The notes: generated by a model not told the origin, from the sequence alone. Positions 1-8,526 are shown, counted from the first letter of the stretch. The stretch is 64,000 nucleotides of DNA from Solibacillus sp. FSL W7-1436 (GCF_038007305.1 NZ_JBBOWV010000001.1:1127501-1191500); one strand, 5' to 3'. Made by a program: numbers and translations.

Positions 1-26
1 AACTGAAATCGGTGCAGGGAGATGAA

Positions 27-63
27 AAAGCGGATTTGATAAACATATAATCAAATCCGCTTT
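27..63 (-). terminator. Terminator of the rlmA-SDR-plsC-phosphatase operon
   Basis: A perfect 14-bp inverted repeat (27-40 with 50-63) surrounds a 9-nt loop. Read on the minus strand it is followed by a run of T. It lies 10 nt past the phosphatase stop codon, as expected for an intrinsic terminator closing the minus-strand operon. Confidence 0.85.
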
Positions 64-72
64 CCCTAATTA

Positions 73-531
73 TTATATATCCTGCAATATCCGCTCCAGC
101 AATGCCTCGCAGCCTTCTAAACATAAATCGTACGTTTCCTGGAAATCTCCTGTATACCAAGGATCCGGAACATCTTTTTGATGTGACGTCAAATCAAGGA
201 AACGGAACACTTTTGCATCTGCTTCTGCACGAAGCATTTCAACCGTATTTTTCACATTGCTTTCATCCATACAGACAATATAGTCAAAACTGTCTAAATC
301 GGAAGTGCGCAACTGTCTTGCAAACATGCCTGTTGTCACAATTCCGTATTCCTGTAATTTCGCCATCGTCCCTTTATGCGGAGGTTCTCCAATATGGTAA
401 TTGCTCGTGCCAGCTGAGTCGACTGCAATTTTATCCGTCAAACCGCGTTTAGCGATCAGATCACGCATGACAGCTTCTGCCATAGGAGAACGGCAAATAT
501 TGCCCAAACATACGAATAGTACTTGCTTCAT
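73..531 (-). CDS. yfkJ: Low-molecular-weight protein-tyrosine phosphatase (YfkJ-like)
   Basis: A 152-residue cytosolic phosphatase of the low-molecular-weight family, which hydrolyses phosphotyrosine through a cysteinyl-phosphate intermediate. The P-loop C-X5-R is at the N-terminus (CLGNICR, Cys8 to Arg14), followed by SPMAEA. The general-acid loop appears near the C-terminus as VPDPWY. Length matches the family (about 150-157 aa). I start at the ATG at 531, because an AGGAG lies 11 nt upstream and MKQVLFVC is the usual family start. An ATG further upstream would add 11 residues with no role in the fold. The P-loop reads CLGNIC like B. subtilis YfkJ rather than the CTGNTC of the arginine phosphatase YwlE, so the tyrosine phosphatase call is preferred. 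It is the last gene of a four-gene minus-strand operon. Confidence 0.88.
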   Translation of the reverse strand: MKQVLFVCLGNICRSPMAEAVMRDLIAKRGLTDKIAVDSAGTSNYHIGEPPHKGTMAKLQEYGIVTTGMFARQLRTSDLDSFDYIVCMDESNVKNTVEMLRAEADAKVFRFLDLTSHQKDVPDPWYTGDFQETYDLCLEGCEALLERILQDI

Positions 532-586
532 CTCTTTATCCACTCCTAATGAAAGAAGCCGCACGAAGGATTCCGCGCAGCTCCTG

Positions 587-1189
587 TTATTTTACTTCCG
601 GATGCATTTCTTTTAAGTGTACTGTCAATCGGTTCAGTTCATCTTCCAAAAACTGAATGGATTGTTCACGACCTTCTTTTCCTGCGCCAACCGTAAATGG
701 TTTCCCGTAAATCAAATAGCCTTTTTGGCGTTTGAATACACCTTTCACATCTTTCGGCCCGATATAAGCAGCCGGTAAAATTTCCGTCTTCGCCAATTGG
801 GCAATCGTCACTGCGCCGGCTTTTAATTCCGAGTTTTCAGAGCTTCTCGTTCCACTCGGGAAGATTCCGACTACTTTTCCTTCTTTAATAAGCTGACGAG
901 GGATTTTAATAACACTTGGTCCCGGATTGTCGCGATCCACCGGGAATGCATTCAACCTTTTAATTAGCCAGCCTAATCCTTTCACATCAAATAGTTGTTT
1001 CTTAGCCATAAAGTGTACTTCTTTTGGCAGCATCGAAATCCCCAGGTTCAAAATATCGATATAGCCATTATGTGTACAGGCAACAACAAAGCCGCCTTCT
1101 TTCGGTATATTTTCTTTCCCGTATACCTTTGCCTTTGACCCGTTAACCCCTAAAATTCCATATACAACTCTTGCAATAAATTTATACAC
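587..1189 (-). CDS. plsC: 1-acyl-sn-glycerol-3-phosphate acyltransferase (PlsC family)
   Basis: A membrane-associated acyltransferase of 200 residues that would acylate lysophosphatidic acid to phosphatidic acid in phospholipid synthesis. The catalytic H-X4-D is visible at His40-Asp45 (HNGYID). The substrate-binding loop at 110-116 reads FPSGTRS, where the family usually has FPEGTRS, so a Ser replaces the common Glu. The start is GTG with an AGGAA upstream, and an overlapping ATG just before it is in another frame. It sits 56 nt upstream of the phosphatase gene and 66 nt downstream of the SDR gene, all co-directional. Specificity (lyso-PA or another acceptor) cannot be read from the sequence. 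Confidence 0.87.
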   Translation of the reverse strand: MYKFIARVVYGILGVNGSKAKVYGKENIPKEGGFVVACTHNGYIDILNLGISMLPKEVHFMAKKQLFDVKGLGWLIKRLNAFPVDRDNPGPSVIKIPRQLIKEGKVVGIFPSGTRSSENSELKAGAVTIAQLAKTEILPAAYIGPKDVKGVFKRQKGYLIYGKPFTVGAGKEGREQSIQFLEDELNRLTVHLKEMHPEVK

Positions 1190-1255
1190 GTTTCATTCCT
1201 ACCTTATCGTTAATCTCACTTCATTTTAATTGAAAGTCATGCCTTCGTTCAATGG

Positions 1256-2143
1256 CTACTGTTTTGCGGTAGCTCCCGCAATTTGCTCGATTAATGGCGG
1301 CAGCCAATCTTCAAGCTGGCTGAACGAAAATCCTAATTGTTCCGCCTTGTCATTTTTCATATACCATGTTGCGGGAATGGCGTATGGTGAACGGATTTCC
1401 TCTGTTCCAAGCAATGCTATTTTGGCACGTTCGCCTGTTTTTTCTTCAATAAGAGAAATAAGGTCTTTTAAAGAAATGACCCCGTTTGCTGTCGCATTAA
1501 TTGGACCTTCTACATGATCATTACCTGCCCACTGTAAAAATCGAGCCGCTTCTGTTGCCTGAATAAAGGACATTTTTGCATCCGTATTCGAAAATCCGAT
1601 CGGTTCCCTATTAATAATGCGTTCAACATGGAAATGCAGACGGCGAGTATAATCATCTTCCCCCATGACGATCGGGAAACGAACTGCGACTACAGGGAAC
1701 TCGGCAAACTTATAAAATACCGCTTCTGCCAGACGCTTTCCTTCACCATATGTAAATTCATGCGTGTCCCCCATGATGATGCCATATGAATCCGGATCGA
1801 AATCTCCTTCAGAATGCGGCTTGCCATCTGCCTCATATACAGCTAATGTAGATGTAAAAACGAGCTTACCGATTTTCCCGTTGAAAAGATCGCACAGCTG
1901 TTTTGCTTCGTTTGGCGAATAGCAGATATTATCATACACAATATCAAACGTACGATTCTCCAGCGCTTTCTCAAAAGCCGCCGTATCTTTACGGTCCACT
2001 TTAATATGCTCCACTGCATCGCCAAATGGATTTTCCGACATTCCGCGCGTGACAATTGTTACTTCATGCTTTTCTTCCAATAAAAGTTCCACTAATTTAC
2101 GCCCAAAAAATCGTGTCCCGCCTAATACTAGGATTTTCTTCAT
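1256..2143 (-). CDS. NAD-dependent epimerase/dehydratase family (extended SDR) protein
   Basis: A 295-residue extended short-chain dehydrogenase/reductase. The N-terminal nucleotide-binding loop reads LGGTRFFGRKLVELLL, the glycine-rich Rossmann motif at residues 7-13, and is followed by the strand-end VTRG. A VFTSTLAVYE segment corresponds to the family's active-site Ser/Tyr strand, but a canonical YxxxK is not obvious, so the enzyme could be an atypical reductase or an NAD-binding protein. The ATG at 2143 has a GGAGTG site that overlaps the end of rlmA, indicating translational coupling. The substrate is unknown. Confidence 0.8.
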   Translation of the reverse strand: MKKILVLGGTRFFGRKLVELLLEEKHEVTIVTRGMSENPFGDAVEHIKVDRKDTAAFEKALENRTFDIVYDNICYSPNEAKQLCDLFNGKIGKLVFTSTLAVYEADGKPHSEGDFDPDSYGIIMGDTHEFTYGEGKRLAEAVFYKFAEFPVVAVRFPIVMGEDDYTRRLHFHVERIINREPIGFSNTDAKMSFIQATEAARFLQWAGNDHVEGPINATANGVISLKDLISLIEEKTGERAKIALLGTEEIRSPYAIPATWYMKNDKAEQLGFSFSQLEDWLPPLIEQIAGATAKQ

Positions 2144-2149
2144 CTACGT

Positions 2150-2986
2150 TCACTCCATTCCAATTAATAAATCTAAATCAATTGTAATTTCCTGTAATTG
2201 AATGCTTGCTTTATCATCAATATGCCAGCCCATCGGTGTCATTTCGAGCAGGTTTTGCACTAAATGGGCTTCAAGCGGTACTGTATACGTAATTCTTTTT
2301 ACTTCGGTATTGGCAAAACTTGCTTTAAAACGTTCTACCGTTTGAGCATTTGTATAGCTTTCCTTTTCCGAATCTGCAAATGCCTGTTTACGCAGTTCTT
2401 TTAAGTAATTTTCCTGTGGCACAACTTTAATTACTTTGCCGCCCCGCTTTAACAGCCTTTTAAATTCATCGTAATTTGCGGGGGATAAAATATTTAAAAT
2501 CGCATCAAATGATTGCTCGTTGAACGGACTATTCGCTAAATCACCGACACACCACAGCTGTTCTGGATTGTATTTTGCCGCTGCGATTATTCCTTCTTTT
2601 GAAATATCGATTCCTACACCAACAGGGCGATCAAGCTGTTCGCAAATACGATGCAAATGTGACCCCTCGCCACAACCTGTGTCTAAAATTACCGGTTTTT
2701 CTACAGTGATTTCCCGGGCAATCGCTGCTTGTAACCGATCATAAATTCCTGCTTGAATGACCGTATGACGCGAATCGAATAATTCTTTCCCATACATTGA
2801 TTGGACAGGACGGTTTAACATATAAACATAGCCTTGTTTTGCCACATCAAATGTATGATTCGATAGACAACTCATTTTTCCTTCATCACTTATCGCTATT
2901 TCCTGTTTACAGATAGGACATGCAAAAAGTCGGCTATTTATTTGAAACTGCTGAATGCTTAACGCTCGTTTTGATAATAGACCCAT
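2150..2986 (-). CDS. rlmA: 23S rRNA (guanine-N1)-methyltransferase, RlmA family
   Basis: A 278-residue rRNA methyltransferase. An N-terminal zinc-binding module has Cys23, Cys26, Cys40 and His44 (CPIC ... C-X3-H). A class I SAM-binding fold follows, with the motif ILDTGCGEGSH near residue 100. This order (zinc knuckle then methyltransferase) is typical of RlmA/TlrB, which methylate N1 of G745 or G748 in helix 35 of 23S rRNA. In Gram-positives the G748 form is usual and can modulate macrolide binding. An AAGGAGG precedes the ATG at 2986. It is the first gene of the operon, and its stop overlaps the next gene's ribosome binding site. The choice between G745 and G748 is inference. Confidence 0.88.
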   Translation of the reverse strand: MGLLSKRALSIQQFQINSRLFACPICKQEIAISDEGKMSCLSNHTFDVAKQGYVYMLNRPVQSMYGKELFDSRHTVIQAGIYDRLQAAIAREITVEKPVILDTGCGEGSHLHRICEQLDRPVGVGIDISKEGIIAAAKYNPEQLWCVGDLANSPFNEQSFDAILNILSPANYDEFKRLLKRGGKVIKVVPQENYLKELRKQAFADSEKESYTNAQTVERFKASFANTEVKRITYTVPLEAHLVQNLLEMTPMGWHIDDKASIQLQEITIDLDLLIGME

Positions 2987-3041
2987 GATGGATCCTCCTT
3001 CATATGTGTTCGCTAGTATCGTACCATAAACTCATTCAAAT

Positions 3042-3071
3042 AAAAAAAGGAAATAGTGGTCACTACTCCCT
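3042..3071 (-). terminator. Hairpin with T-run beside the intron 3' exon
   Basis: An imperfect palindrome (3048-3058 with 3061-3071) becomes well paired on the minus-strand transcript through G-U wobbles and is followed by seven T residues. Together with the hairpin at 4947-4972 it would have formed a tandem terminator for the NERD/nucleotidase genes before the group II intron split the two. Confidence 0.55.
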
Positions 3072-3167
3072 TTGCTGTTAAAATCGAGTAGGAGGTTAGC
3101 CATTAATTGGCTAACCGACCTCTCACACCACCGTACGTACGGTTCCGTATACGGCGGTTCAAAAGTT

Positions 3168-4541
3168 TTATGTAGGATTAATGATTGTAGCGAGGTTTTT
3201 CAACTTGAGTTTTAACCAATATTTATTGTTTAATGCTCGGTCGATGATTGGATTATTTGAGGAGCGCCAGTACCCTTTACGAGTATTGGCCATTCTATAG
3301 GCATCGTTATGGTTGATACCTAGTCTTTTGAGGTTTCTATATTTTGTTATGGTTCTTTTCCATTCTTTCCATCGACATGCCCTTAATCTTCTTCGAATAT
3401 GGCTATCTATTTCCTTTGCGTAGGATTTTATGTCGGCAATTTTAAAATAGTTGCCCCATCCTTGAATGAGATAATTGATTTTCTGAATGCGCGATTCCAT
3501 ATCAATTGAGTAATTACGATTTGTAATATATTTTAGCTTTTCTTCGAAACGCTTCTTTGATTTCTTTGGCACGTATACTCTGATTACACCTCTGGCGTTA
3601 TAGAAGCTCACACCTAAAAATACACGTGCTATCGGCTTTCCCACTGCTGATTTCTCTTCATTCACTTTTAATTTAAGTTTCTTTTCGATAAATGTCGTGA
3701 CGCCTTCTTTAACTCGTTCTCCTGCTCTTTCACTTTTGACATAAATGTTGCAGTCATCTGCGTAACGAACGAATTTATGATTGCGTTTCTCTAGTTCTTT
3801 ATCAAGTTCATGAAGGATTACATTACTCAGTAATGGACTTAACGGTCCACCTTGTGGCGTACCTTCTTTTGAGTGAATAAAAGTTCCGTCTATCATGGTA
3901 CCAGCGTTTAAGAAACTTCTTATTAGCTTTAATGTCGGTTTACATAAAATATATTTCGCCATGAGTGACATCAGCTTGTCATGCTGAACTCTATCAAAGA
4001 ATTTCTCTAAGTCGATGTCTACGACAAACTTATGACCTTCCTCAATATAACTTCTTGCTTGTTCAATTGCTTGATGAGCACTTTTATTCGGGCGAAACCC
4101 ATAACTATAGTTACTAAACATTGGGTCTAGTATTGGGGTTAACACTTGTACAACCGCTTGTTGAATAACACGGTCTGTAACCGTGGGAATTCCTAATAGT
4201 CGTTTCCCTCCATCTGGTTTGGGAATTTCAACTCTTTTAACCGGTTGCGGTTTATATTTACCTGTTTTAATCATTTCGATAATCTGAGTATTATTCTCTT
4301 TTAAGTATTGGCGGGTTGCCTCTATATCTTTCGCATCGACACCGGCTGCACCTTTATTTTTACGCACTTTCTCAAAAGCTTCGTTCAAATTATCTCTGCT
4401 TATTATTACGTTGATTAATCCTTCCATATGTTCGCGTGTATAGAGAAATGCACATGATAGATTCCACGCTAAACCTAAACATGAGGTATTCCGTACCTTA
4501 CTTTTAGGGTAGCCCTTTCGGTTCTGTATCTTCATCTCCAT
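3168..4541 (-). CDS. ltrA: Group II intron reverse transcriptase/maturase (LtrA type), copy 1
   Basis: A 457-residue intron-encoded protein. The RT domain spans about residues 50-310, with VDIDLEKFFD (catalytic Asp176), the GTPQGGPLSPLL block at 228-239 and YADD at 260-263. The X/maturase thumb follows with the conserved INYLIQGWGNYFKIA. The end (RALNNKYWLKLKLKNL) carries no HNH endonuclease, as usual for class C. It would help splice its own intron RNA and reverse-transcribe it into a new site. The ATG at 4541 has a good AAGGAG 8-9 nt upstream, so the 38-residue extension before MEGLINVIIS is probably translated. Both copies encode the same protein. Confidence 0.95.
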   Translation of the reverse strand: MEMKIQNRKGYPKSKVRNTSCLGLAWNLSCAFLYTREHMEGLINVIISRDNLNEAFEKVRKNKGAAGVDAKDIEATRQYLKENNTQIIEMIKTGKYKPQPVKRVEIPKPDGGKRLLGIPTVTDRVIQQAVVQVLTPILDPMFSNYSYGFRPNKSAHQAIEQARSYIEEGHKFVVDIDLEKFFDRVQHDKLMSLMAKYILCKPTLKLIRSFLNAGTMIDGTFIHSKEGTPQGGPLSPLLSNVILHELDKELEKRNHKFVRYADDCNIYVKSERAGERVKEGVTTFIEKKLKLKVNEEKSAVGKPIARVFLGVSFYNARGVIRVYVPKKSKKRFEEKLKYITNRNYSIDMESRIQKINYLIQGWGNYFKIADIKSYAKEIDSHIRRRLRACRWKEWKRTITKYRNLKRLGINHNDAYRMANTRKGYWRSSNNPIIDRALNNKYWLKLKLKNLATIINPT

Positions 4542-4939
4542 GTAATATTCTCCTTCACGTTCACTCCTTTCGTTCAGCCCTTCCCATTGCTGGTACTATG
4601 GCTTCTGCTGACTTCTGATGATTCAGCTGTACATCACTGCACAGGTTCCTCTGGGGTTATTCATCAGATCTCCCGGGGTAAGCCTGCCCACTTTCCTCTC
4701 ATCTATCTGCCGCATTTATTGACTCATCTTCCGAGGATATTTGGGACTTCAGTTTGTTTAGCAACCTTATCCAGATGAATCAACCTCATACGATTCGTAT
4801 TCCTCAGACCAAGATTTTGCCTAGGACTTCCTTCAGATTCCGCGTCGCCACGGACACCCTTGTCTTCGGCTAATGGTTCGCATATCCCAACGTCCACAGT
4901 GAACTTTCATCACCTAGTTGGCAGACATGCCCGGCACAC
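4542..4939 (-). other. 5' ribozyme part of intron copy 1 (domains I-III, non-coding)
   Basis: About 400 nt upstream of the RT gene inside the intron contain no gene. They begin at the GUGYG splice site and would fold as domains I-III with the RT gene placed in domain IV. I did not assign each helix. The EBS loops that should pair with the exon T-run are predicted here. Confidence 0.7.
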
Positions 4940-4972
4940 TAAAAAAAGCAAAGCAGAAAAAACTGCTTTGCT
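4940..4972 (-). terminator. Terminator used as insertion site by intron copy 1
   Basis: A 10-bp stem (4947-4956 with 4963-4972, AGCAAAGCAG/CTGCTTTGCT) has an A6 loop and, on the minus strand, is followed by a T-run and A, after which the intron starts. It lies 10 nt past the stop of the NERD gene and is evidently that gene's terminator. Confidence 0.85.
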
Positions 4973-4982
4973 CTCTTTCGTA

Positions 4983-5651
4983 TTAACTTACCGATGTGAC
5001 AGCTTCTGAACGTAATGTCGTATTTATATCATGTGTAAAGGTCTCTAATGTCGCGTACAACTTTTCAATCTCTGTATCTGATAAACGTTTTCCTTCAAGT
5101 GCTGCTGCCCACTTTTTCAATTCCGCGATTTTCAGCACTTCGACATCGGAAGAGTGAATTTCAATCTGCTGGAATGAACAATCATTCGTAAAAACTACCA
5201 TCGTTTCAAAAAGTGCACCATCCACTTCCGGCAGCCGGTCTTTTAATGCATGGATTAAACGCTTTGTTTCATGGATTGGATTATTAAAAACGTTTTTGCG
5301 ATTTTTATGTAATAACTCAATCCATTCAATGCTCTGTTCCCGTCCGTTAATCCAGCCAGATTTCTTTTTCACATTCACTACATAAATTCCTGATTCATGA
5401 AGTAAAAGCGCGTCAATTGTTTGTACTTCATTATGAACAGGAAGTTTTAGATTCATCATTATTTTCTTTGAACCTTGAACATGCTCTAATTCATTCATCA
5501 GCTGGTAGGAAGTTCGGACACTTTTGTTCAATAGGAGATCAAAATAAGAATAGCCGGTCAATTGATAAAATGTTGTATTGTCATGATTATATAATTTAAA
5601 TATAAAGTAACCTATAATCGCAATTACAACGACCAGTATAGTTAAGGTCAT
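4983..5651 (-). CDS. Membrane-anchored NERD (nuclease-related) domain protein
   Basis: A 222-residue protein with one N-terminal membrane helix (MTLTILVVVIAIIGYFIFKL) and a NERD domain. The domain signature is seen as EVQTIDALLLHESGIYVVNVKKKSGWINGRE followed by NPIHETKRLIHALKDRL. NERD proteins belong to the restriction-endonuclease-like fold, but their biochemical role is mostly untested. The start is placed at the ATG at 5651, with AAGGAG 8 nt upstream. A GTG at 5660 is the alternative. The gene is followed directly by the terminator that received the group II intron. Confidence 0.8.
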   Translation of the reverse strand: MTLTILVVVIAIIGYFIFKLYNHDNTTFYQLTGYSYFDLLLNKSVRTSYQLMNELEHVQGSKKIMMNLKLPVHNEVQTIDALLLHESGIYVVNVKKKSGWINGREQSIEWIELLHKNRKNVFNNPIHETKRLIHALKDRLPEVDGALFETMVVFTNDCSFQQIEIHSSDVEVLKIAELKKWAAALEGKRLSDTEIEKLYATLETFTHDINTTLRSEAVTSVS

Positions 5652-5716
5652 TGCGTTCACTCCTTGCCTGCTTCATCGCATTTCATTTTATATTTTATAT
5701 AACACCAACGTCTTCC

Positions 5717-6436
5717 CTATATTCCTAAAGGCTGTTCATTGATGGCTTTATTACTTTTTATTATCGGTAAAAGTTGTTCCAGCTTTTGTATTTCATAAGT
5801 TGGGTGAATTGTTATTGGTACTGCATTCAACGGGTTAAGCCAGCATGTATCGATTCCGGCATTTGCGCCCCCCGTAATATCCGCACTGTAGGAATCACCA
5901 ATAATCATCGCCTTGTTCGGGTCGAAATTCGGAATTCGCTCAAATACATAATCAAAAAACGGCTTCATCGGTTTTTGATAGCCTGTATCTTCCGAAACGA
6001 AAACTTGCTTAAAATAAGGTGCCAGCCCTGTTACTTGTAGGCGTTTCAACTGTGTCTCCGCCAATCCATTCGATGTAATGTACAGTTCATATTCTGGTGC
6101 CAATGTTTGAATCAGCTCCAATGCCCCTTCAACAAACACTTTACTTTCTGCCAAATATCCACGGTACTCAGCGTCCAGCACCTTGCCATCCACTTCAACG
6201 CCAAAATACTCAAATGTCTTGCCGAAACGCGTTTCCATTAAAAAGTCCCGAGTAATCAGCCCTTCTTCAAGCGAGCGCCATAAACCTGTATTAATTTCCC
6301 GGTAAACAGCTTCGATTTGAGGCGTTAATGGTAGCTGATGTGCTTCAAATAATTTCGGCAAAGCTAATCTTTCTGCCGCTTTAAAATCCAATAATGTATC
6401 ATCCAAGTCAAATAATAAAAATTGATAATCCTTCAT
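5717..6436 (-). CDS. HAD-superfamily noncanonical pyrimidine nucleotidase (YjjG/YfnB type)
   Basis: A 239-residue HAD hydrolase that would dephosphorylate (pyrimidine) nucleoside monophosphates, probably as a house-cleaning enzyme. Motif I is LLFDLDDTLLDF (DxDxT, residues 7-18). Motif II is ITSNG. Lys is in GYQKPMKPFFDYV, and motif IV is IIGDSYSADITGGANAG. The small cap, total length and GYQKP context fit the YjjG family. GGAG lies 8 nt before the ATG at 6436. It stands alone, 66 nt upstream of the NERD gene and in the same direction, so co-transcription is possible. Confidence 0.85.
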   Translation of the reverse strand: MKDYQFLLFDLDDTLLDFKAAERLALPKLFEAHQLPLTPQIEAVYREINTGLWRSLEEGLITRDFLMETRFGKTFEYFGVEVDGKVLDAEYRGYLAESKVFVEGALELIQTLAPEYELYITSNGLAETQLKRLQVTGLAPYFKQVFVSEDTGYQKPMKPFFDYVFERIPNFDPNKAMIIGDSYSADITGGANAGIDTCWLNPLNAVPITIHPTYEIQKLEQLLPIIKSNKAINEQPLGI

Positions 6437-6568
6437 TTGTATACTCCGTTTCCATTATTCTAATATATTACCTTATCATAATCGCATCATAATTTTAACT
6501 ATTTACACTACTCCTGATTTTCGATAGCATGAGTGTATTGCTCTATGTGAAGAAAGAAGGGTTTTTTT

Positions 6569-7339
6569 ATGGGATTTGAGTTAGACCCACAACTAGTTAT
6601 TATTTTGATTTGTTTTGGTTTTTTAGCAGCATTTATCGATTCTGTTGTGGGAGGCGGTGGCCTTATTTCACTGCCTGCATTAATGTTTGCCGGGCTCAGT
6701 CCCTCTGCAGCTGTTGCAACAAACAAACTCGCCGGGACAATGGGGTCCTTAACGAGTACTATTACCTTTTATCGGTCTGGAAAGCTGGATATTAAATCCG
6801 TCATGAAATATTTCCCATGGGTTTTTATCAGTTCGATGATCGGGGCTTGGATTGTCCATTTACTTGATCCGAACTTATTGAAACCATTAATGCTGATCAT
6901 GCTGGCAGCTGTAGCGGTCTATACAATTTTCAAAAAAGATTGGGGCAGCATTTCGGCGGTCAAATCACTTTCAAAGACAAAGTATATTTTATTTTTCTTA
7001 GTGATTTCACTGATTGGTTTTTATGACGGTTTTTTAGGTCCTGGTACCGGGTCATTCCTGATTTTTGCATTTCTGATGGTCGGCTATGATTTCTTAAAGG
7101 CAGCCGGTAATGCAAAACTTCTTAATTTCGGGAGTAATATCGGGGCACTTTTAATGTTTATCTATTTAGGGCAAATTAATTATACATATGGCTTGATAAT
7201 GGGGGCCGCTCAAATTGTCGGAGCGATTGTCGGTTCTCGGTTTGCAATTAAACGTGGAAGCGGCTATGTGCGTGTCCTTTTCATCATCGTCACAATTACA
7301 TTACTTGCAAAAAATAGCTATGATTTCTTCCTGAAATAA
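6569..7339 (+). CDS. TSUP family (TauE/SafE) anion exporter
   Basis: A 256-residue integral membrane protein with about eight hydrophobic helices. Two TSUP hallmarks are present: the N-terminal half motif DSVVGGGGLISLPALM with NKLAGT, and the matching second-half motif YDGFLGPGTGSFL with NAKLLNFGSN. The family moves sulfite, organosulfonates or similar small anions, but the substrate here is unknown. AGAAGGG precedes the ATG at 6569. It is a single plus-strand gene closed by its own terminator. A second TSUP gene is at 49580-50347. Confidence 0.88.
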   Translation: MGFELDPQLVIILICFGFLAAFIDSVVGGGGLISLPALMFAGLSPSAAVATNKLAGTMGSLTSTITFYRSGKLDIKSVMKYFPWVFISSMIGAWIVHLLDPNLLKPLMLIMLAAVAVYTIFKKDWGSISAVKSLSKTKYILFFLVISLIGFYDGFLGPGTGSFLIFAFLMVGYDFLKAAGNAKLLNFGSNIGALLMFIYLGQINYTYGLIMGAAQIVGAIVGSRFAIKRGSGYVRVLFIIVTITLLAKNSYDFFLK

Positions 7340-7347
7340 ATTTACTG

Positions 7348-7378
7348 GATGTCCAACGTATACTTGGGCATCTTTTTT
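7348..7378 (+). terminator. Terminator after the TSUP gene
   Basis: GATGTCCAA pairs with TTGGGCATC (one mismatch) and is followed by six T residues on the plus strand, 9 nt after the TSUP stop. Confidence 0.75.
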
Positions 7379-7387
7379 CATTTAAAA

Positions 7388-7410
7388 AGCCCCGAAATAT
7401 ATTCGGGGCT
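7388..7410 (-). terminator. Terminator after the DinB gene
   Basis: A perfect 9-bp stem, AGCCCCGAA/TTCGGGGCT, has an ATATA loop and a T-run on the minus strand. It faces the terminator of the convergent TSUP gene. Confidence 0.85.
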
Positions 7411-7416
7411 GAGTTG

Positions 7417-7887
7417 TTATTGCATTTCTTTTGTAGGTCCCATTACTGGCGGTACTGTTAAGCCTGCTTGGCGAAGTAATACTGTCATTTGGCCAACATG
7501 ATGTGTTTGATGTGAGATTACTTTGCTGAGTAATTCACCGCGCTTCATCATTCCTCCAAAAGCAGGTACTTCTTCTAAAAGCTGTTCCTCTGTTAATGCT
7601 GCCGCTTCTTTTTTATACGCTTCGCGCACCATTTCATACTTCTCTATAATTCCAGCCATTGTTGCCGGCTGTGGCATATCAGGACCTGGGCCCGGAATTT
7701 GCAATCCCGCAAAATGGCCGAATGCGCCTGCTACACTCACTAAATGCCATGATAACCACCCTAATGAATTGTGCTCATCTACGATGGCAATATGCATTTT
7801 GTCATCCGGAATAGCCTGCATTACTTTCAATGCACCTTTTGATGAAATCGCCCAATCTTTCACAAAATCTTCTGCTACACGATACAT
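7417..7887 (-). CDS. DinB-like four-helix metal-dependent protein
   Basis: A 156-residue protein of the DinB/YfiT superfamily. The family's metal ligands can be seen: a histidine in the first helix region (LGWLSWHLVSVAG) and the C-terminal HQTHHVGQM, which gives the H-X3-H pair. Members include mycothiol- or bacillithiol-dependent transferases, and most are uncharacterised. I start at the ATG at 7887 because AAAGGGGAA lies just upstream. An ATG-like start 36 nt earlier lacks a site. It is convergent with the TSUP gene. Confidence 0.8.
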   Translation of the reverse strand: MYRVAEDFVKDWAISSKGALKVMQAIPDDKMHIAIVDEHNSLGWLSWHLVSVAGAFGHFAGLQIPGPGPDMPQPATMAGIIEKYEMVREAYKKEAAALTEEQLLEEVPAFGGMMKRGELLSKVISHQTHHVGQMTVLLRQAGLTVPPVMGPTKEMQ

Positions 7888-7971
7888 AAATAATTCCCCT
7901 TTACTATGATTTGTTTTTATCATACCGAATAAGATGGCATTGCGCTATCAATCAACCGTTAAGATTTTTGA

Positions 7972-8478
7972 TTACGATAAATATTCCAGCACGATGCTCC
8001 ATATTTCTACTTTTTCATCAAAGGTTTTAATATTCCTCCCTGGAATCGGACTTGTTGATGGCATTTTTTTGTACGCTCGACCATCCAATACTTCGAGACC
8101 TATATGTCTTTTAAAAACATCGAAGCTTTTCCCGCCATTAAATAGGACAAGCTGTATTTGCGGGTATTTTTTAAAAAGCTCCGAAAAGTTATTCGGTACC
8201 TCATTTTTTATTGTTGCATCAAGGCTGCCTTCGCGTTCACAGCTTTCAATTGAATCCCACAGCCCTATACGATGTTTACGAAGAAGTGCAATTCTTTCGT
8301 TATAGTCTTCCGGAATATCGGTTGCTAGAAGCTTTTCTATAATCGGCCAAAAATGATTCCGTCGGTTGCCGTAGTATTGCTGCTTTTCCAGTGACTGCTT
8401 TCCAGGCATCGATCCAAGAATAAGCACTTTAGTTTTTTCATCCACAATCGGAGGTAAGATATTTTGGATTGACCCCAT
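7972..8478 (-). CDS. DNA-deoxyinosine (hypoxanthine) glycosylase, UDG superfamily family 6
   Basis: A 168-residue base-excision repair enzyme. The N-terminal motif KVLILGSMPGKQSLEKQQYYGN is followed by RNHFWPIIEKLL, the signature of family 6 uracil-DNA-glycosylase-like proteins that remove hypoxanthine. The active-site region GLWDSIESCEREGSLDATI and the C-terminal LPSTSPI-like segment (MPSTSPIPGR) fit too. The ATG at 8478 has AAGGTGG 8 nt upstream. A GTG at 8490 overlaps the ribosome binding site and is rejected. It stands alone on the minus strand. Confidence 0.83.
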   Translation of the reverse strand: MGSIQNILPPIVDEKTKVLILGSMPGKQSLEKQQYYGNRRNHFWPIIEKLLATDIPEDYNERIALLRKHRIGLWDSIESCEREGSLDATIKNEVPNNFSELFKKYPQIQLVLFNGGKSFDVFKRHIGLEVLDGRAYKKMPSTSPIPGRNIKTFDEKVEIWSIVLEYLS

Positions 8479-8526
8479 GACAACTTCCACCTTTTTTTTC
8501 CAGTCTTTAATTTAAAGGTTAATGAT

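Larger units (their letters stand above)
3083..4939 (-). mobile_element. Group IIC intron, copy 1 (complete, 1857 nt)
   Basis: Read on the minus strand the element starts GTGTGCC at 4939 (group II consensus GUGYG) and ends ...CTCGAT at 3083. Near the 3' end is a domain V-like hairpin (about 3127-3158, arms ACCGCCGTA/TACGGTGGT type). A domain VI-like hairpin follows (3094-3116, GGTTAGCC/GGCTAACC). It encodes one reverse transcriptase with no endonuclease domain. The 5' exon ends in a terminator hairpin plus TTTTTTTA, the target expected for group IIC introns. A copy that looks identical is at 55442-57298, with identity beginning and ending within 1 to 8 nt of these boundaries. Exact ends are inferred from consensus and from the two-copy comparison. 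Confidence 0.9.

Noticed and set aside
3168-4541. CRISPR-associated or retron-type reverse transcriptase
   Set aside because: A flanking GUGYG splice site, domain V/VI-like hairpins and a maturase domain show a group II intron.
4587-4778. Plus-strand 63-codon frame inside the intron, present in both copies (also 56946-57137)
   Set aside because: It lies in the ribozyme part on the opposite strand, lacks a ribosome site and is explained by duplication of the intron itself.
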